Positions 49,562 to 52,148 of a DNA stretch of 52,148 nucleotides are shown here, one piece after another. The notes under the pieces were generated by a model. That model saw nothing but the letters and a program-made list of their open reading frames with translations. It was not told the origin of the DNA and did no database searches. This DNA comes from a candidate division BRC1 bacterium HGW-BRC1-1. Its GTDB lineage: Bacteria > Sumerlaeota > Sumerlaeia > Sumerlaeales > Sumerlaeaceae. How positions within the stretch are numbered: the first letter of the stretch is position 1; each line of letters opens with the position of its first letter. The position numbers and the translations under genes are program-made. Where the stretch lies: contig PHCB01000016.1 of NCBI GenBank assembly GCA_002842095.1, positions 1 through 52,148 of the forward strand. Direction: 5' to 3'.

Positions 49562-50583
49562 GTGTTTACCTCCGCAAGTTTGAGGGAGGCGAAATCGGCG
49601 GTCCCGCAGCCTGCAGCTTCTGCCATGGCGATGTATGGGAAATCCGCCGCAGTTTGGTCCAGGAGCGTTGCACCGAACGCATCGGCCGCCACCTGATCGG
49701 TGCTCACGATGAGCGTGTTGGTCGCCTTGAGATCCGCCACCGACCCGCCGGTGGGACCGTTGGTCATCATGGTATTAGTTCCATCGAGCACCACGAGAGT
49801 TGGTCGCACCATGCGCGCCAATTCGGCGATGATGTTATTGATGTCCTGATGGAAAACGTTTCGTCGACCTCCCAGAAGTCCGTACCAGTTTTTCATGGTC
49901 ATGGAAGCGCCGCTGCGCTGGTGGTCTTTGACCGGTGCCAGCCCGATCACCTTATTAATGCCCGCAAGGGGAGCGGTGAGAAGGGGCCAGTCGACAATCA
50001 GTCGGCCCTGTGGAAGCGTGAAAGATTGAAAGGCGGAGGGGGTTGGCATCACCAGTTTCGCGCCGGCCTTGGTTGCGGCCTGAGCAATTCCGGTTAGTCG
50101 AAAACAGGAATCCGGATCGTTGATTGAATTATCCGACACCCGAACTTCGGCGGCACCCACTTTGAGGCATTCGGTAGCCAGCGCCTCGACGAGCGTTGGG
50201 TGGCTTGTGGCATTGAGGGACGGGGGAGTGGCGAACGCAGCGTTTACTTTGAGAAGGACACGATCGCCGGGACGGATGAATTGGTCCAACCCTCCCAACG
50301 CTGCAAGCGCCGCAGAAAGCGTGACGGCGCGGTCAGATCCATGGGCAATAGCCATTCGACTTCCGGCGCTGGAAACAGAGAAATCTGGCATGAGGAATGA
50401 CGCGGCCTGGTCGCCGCCTTCGCTCTCTTGAGGACCTTGTGCATCATAGGCAAGATAAGCTATACTCGCGGTTGCTGCCGCCGTCGCCCCGGCCCATGCT
50501 GCCCGTTGCAGAAATCGCCGACGGGAAATTTCTTCTGTGAGCGGAAAGGCTGGAGGTAATGGTTTGGATTTTGGTGGGTTCAT
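49558..50583 (-). CDS. Tat-exported DUF362 protein
   Basis: 341 residues. A Tat signal (SRRRFLQRAAWAGATAA) is followed by the DUF362 domain: DRVLLKVNAAF, TSHPTLVEALATECLKVGAAEV in part, DNSINDP, KNWYGLLGGRR and TNTMMTNGPTGG. DUF362 proteins are often found with ferredoxins and are thought to be involved in iron-sulfur or redox functions, but no reaction is established. Unlike many relatives it lacks a ferredoxin domain of its own, and may depend on the adjacent polyferredoxin. It overlaps the genes on both sides by 4 bases. It probably acts on the periplasmic side. Role inferred from context. Confidence 0.85.
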   Translation of the reverse strand: MNPPKSKPLPPAFPLTEEISRRRFLQRAAWAGATAAATASIAYLAYDAQGPQESEGGDQAASFLMPDFSVSSAGSRMAIAHGSDRAVTLSAALAALGGLDQFIRPGDRVLLKVNAAFATPPSLNATSHPTLVEALATECLKVGAAEVRVSDNSINDPDSCFRLTGIAQAATKAGAKLVMPTPSAFQSFTLPQGRLIVDWPLLTAPLAGINKVIGLAPVKDHQRSGASMTMKNWYGLLGGRRNVFHQDINNIIAELARMVRPTLVVLDGTNTMMTNGPTGGSVADLKATNTLIVSTDQVAADAFGATLLDQTAADFPYIAMAEAAGCGTADFASLKLAEVNT

Positions 50584-51623
50584 TTTTCATTCTCTCGGAT
50601 GGATTCGAGAAGCCTTTGCGCCAGCTTTTCAGCGGCCTCACGGTTTTTTGCGGTGTGAATTCCCGCGGTCACAGAACCCTCGGAGAAAACCAGTTCTGTG
50701 TCGCCGAGCATATCGGCTCCCTTCAGACCGGAGATGGACGAGGACGTCAGATCGATATTGTCCGCACCCATGCCATCAACCAACATGGAGTGATAACCGG
50801 CGGCTAATTCGGCAGCCTCCTCGGCAGATTTTCGAATCGTGAGAAAAGCGGTGGTTGTTGTGCCGTCGATCAAATAATCCGCTGCAAGCACCTGGGTGAA
50901 TTTGTCATAGCCGTAAGCGTCGGTGAGCATCAGGTTCACCGACGAAGACAACATCCCTTCCTCGGGCAGCAGTGCCAGTTCCGATGATTCGCCCTGAGCC
51001 TTGGCCGGCACCAGTCTAACCAAACCGCGAGCTGATTCGACCACCGCGCTGGCGAGTTCCGAGTCAGCGTCGCTGGCTATTGCTTCGACGTAATATTTGC
51101 CATGGGCAAAGAAAAGGGACCCCCCGCCTCCGTAGGCGAAGGCGGTAACATCAGAGGCTTGGGCATCGCTGCGACGCTGATTGCTGAACACCGCAAAAGC
51201 GTTCATGGGCTTGCCCATGTTATAGACGTATAATTCGAACCATTTGTCAGGATTGGTTTTCAGCGCGTAACGTTGACTGACGAGGCGTTCGAACCCGGCC
51301 TCGAGATAAAGCTCTGCCTTTCCGTCGATTTTATCAGAGAGGCTTTCGCGATCGAAGGATTCGGGCGGTCCCATGGGCTCGGCTGACGGGGGTGCGAACT
51401 GGCTTGGAGCAACGCCCGCAATGGTCGTCTCGTTTGATGATTGTTCAGGGCCGGAGGTTGCGCTTTCTTTCAGGTCCATCACTCCGAACAGCGCCGAGTC
51501 ATAACGGAATTGCTTCAAATACACCGCCCCTGCCACGGCCGCCATGAGCAGCAGAATGGCTATGGAAACCGTGGTTTCCCTGGCGGAGATGCGAATCTTT
51601 TTTTGGCGGAGTTTGGAAGCCAT
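50580..51623 (-). CDS. Membrane-anchored DUF6599-like protein
   Basis: 347 residues. A basic N-terminus (MASKLRQKKIRISARE) precedes one membrane segment (TVSIAILLLMAAVAGAVYL) and a large periplasmic domain. The core has AELYLEAGFERLVSQRYAL, FELYVYNMGKPMNAFAVFSNQRR in part, and FFAHGKYYVEAIAS. That pattern matches uncharacterised DUF6599-type proteins, which in my recollection often lie beside DUF362 and ferredoxin genes; I could not check this. The start is the ATG at 51623; the frame to 51800 overlaps the next gene and is not protein-like. It is the first gene of the four-gene redox operon. Function unknown; perhaps a partner or sensor subunit. Confidence 0.7.
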   Translation of the reverse strand: MASKLRQKKIRISARETTVSIAILLLMAAVAGAVYLKQFRYDSALFGVMDLKESATSGPEQSSNETTIAGVAPSQFAPPSAEPMGPPESFDRESLSDKIDGKAELYLEAGFERLVSQRYALKTNPDKWFELYVYNMGKPMNAFAVFSNQRRSDAQASDVTAFAYGGGGSLFFAHGKYYVEAIASDADSELASAVVESARGLVRLVPAKAQGESSELALLPEEGMLSSSVNLMLTDAYGYDKFTQVLAADYLIDGTTTTAFLTIRKSAEEAAELAAGYHSMLVDGMGADNIDLTSSSISGLKGADMLGDTELVFSEGSVTAGIHTAKNREAAEKLAQRLLESIRENEK

Positions 51624-51732
51624 GGATATAAACGATCTTAAGGTCAGCTTCTTAGGGGCCGGATGGTCTTGGCAAGGTTTTCTGAGAGAGGGTTGATGCA
51701 AAAAATTGCGCTTCCTCTGTGAGGCCTGGGCA

Positions 51733-52148
51733 CTATTGAAGATTCTGTGATTCGAAAGCGATGATTCCCAGATCGGGTTCACCATTTGTATTTGGAACAA
51801 CTCCGAACACCACGCGGGTGACGCGTGTCGTTTCAGGCCGCAAGCCCCGTTTGCGAATTTCGCTCTCTTCGAGGATGCTCATTTTAGCGACGGATTCCCG
51901 AGACATTTCGAAGACGCTGTAGATTCCCGGTCGCGGCGCGCGGGTTGCGTAGTATCGGTCGTTGTCAGCAGTTGATGCACTGCTGAGGAAGGATTGACTG
52001 TTTTTCCCCGACACAAATTTATCCACGATCCTCATGCGATACTTGCCCATGATCCCGTCTATGATATGCTGCGGTTGCCCCGTAAGTTCGAGCTCACGCA
52101 CCGTGCCCAACGCCACGGGCTTCTTTCTGGGGGAGGGGGGGGGGGGGG
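51733..52148 (-). CDS. Hypothetical protein, 5' end missing at contig end
   Basis: The frame is open from the window edge to the stop at 51733. The visible part (MALGTVRELELTGQPQHIIDG from a possible GTG at 52116, then KYRMRIVDKFVSGK, ESEIRKRGL, VVFGVVPNTNGEPDLGIIAFESQNLQ in part) is unfamiliar. The last residues upstream of 52116 are read through a run of G and cannot be trusted, so the true start is unknown. The sequence is hydrophilic with no membrane segment. It overlaps nothing else, and its stop lies 109 bases before the DUF6599-like ATG on the same strand, so it may belong to the same operon. Confidence 0.55.
   Translation of the reverse strand, partial: PPPPSPRKKPVALGTVRELELTGQPQHIIDGIMGKYRMRIVDKFVSGKNSQSFLSSASTADNDRYYATRAPRPGIYSVFEMSRESVAKMSILEESEIRKRGLRPETTRVTRVVFGVVPNTNGEPDLGIIAFESQNLQ
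52129..52148. other. Poly-G contig end, probable sequencing artefact
   Basis: The window ends with five G, one A and fourteen G in a row. A homopolymer of the no-signal base of two-colour sequencing chemistry at a contig end is a familiar artefact. I would not treat these bases as genomic. Confidence 0.6.

Overview
The window looks like a contig end from an uncultured, moderately GC-rich, Gram-negative and probably anaerobic bacterium. Evidence for an outer membrane is a TolC-family protein, a lipoprotein and an exo-muramidase. Evidence for anaerobic redox life is a MinD/NifX/IscU-type iron-sulfur operon, a NapH/NapG-like polyferredoxin and several Tat-exported redox proteins. Large Ser/Thr kinases with WD40 propellers, GHL10-type hydrolases, NamZ and dockerin/cohesin-like proteins recall candidate phyla such as Sumerlaeota, Hydrogenedentota and Planctomycetota relatives. 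This placement is inference; no rRNA or ribosomal protein is present to test it.

Layout. 1-1900: the 3' end of an insertion sequence that has cut a comF-like gene, then pgk and tRNA-Tyr(GUA). 2054-2414: copy 1 of a non-coding element of about 360 bp with terminal inverted repeats and 11-bp tandem units. 2468-4669: a secreted GHL10-family hydrolase. 4907-10032: a seven-gene minus-strand operon (NifX with zinc ribbon, DUF5320, NifX, DUF89, two ferredoxin-containing MinD ATPases, IscU-NifX fusion). It is preceded by a sigma-54-like promoter and a palindromic putative enhancer, next to a sigma-54 activator gene (10209-11588). 12192-20515: three secreted cohesin-like proteins, the first a 2313-residue beta-helix protein that also ends in a dockerin, so it may self-assemble. 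20528-20900: copy 2 of the element.

20965-26291: minus-strand envelope genes (beta-rich protein, lipoprotein, TolC, FlgT-like secreted protein, EEP-family hydrolase). 26473-28910: a hotdog thioesterase and a hybrid histidine kinase, convergent with overlapping stop codons. 29051-31729: polA. 31852-35439: a tight operon for a J-domain/TPR protein with a degenerate HPD motif, a GrpE and a short Hsp70. 35575-37877: serA and a PuuD-like amidotransferase. 38119-39702: a NamZ-type exo-muramidase with an unusual N-terminal extension. 39774-41498: argS. 41737-46439: a WD40 receptor-like kinase and a convergent FHA-GGDEF protein. 46563-51623: a four-gene translationally coupled redox operon (DUF6599-like, DUF362, NapH/NapG-like polyferredoxin, Tat aldo-keto reductase). 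51733-52148: a gene running off a contig end made of a G homopolymer.

The best candidates for something undescribed are the cohesin/beta-helix/dockerin cluster, the alternative Hsp70 triad, the phased-repeat element found beside two secreted-protein genes, and the sigma-54 controlled iron-sulfur operon containing an IscU-NifX fusion. All functions are read from sequence motifs by eye; no database search was run.
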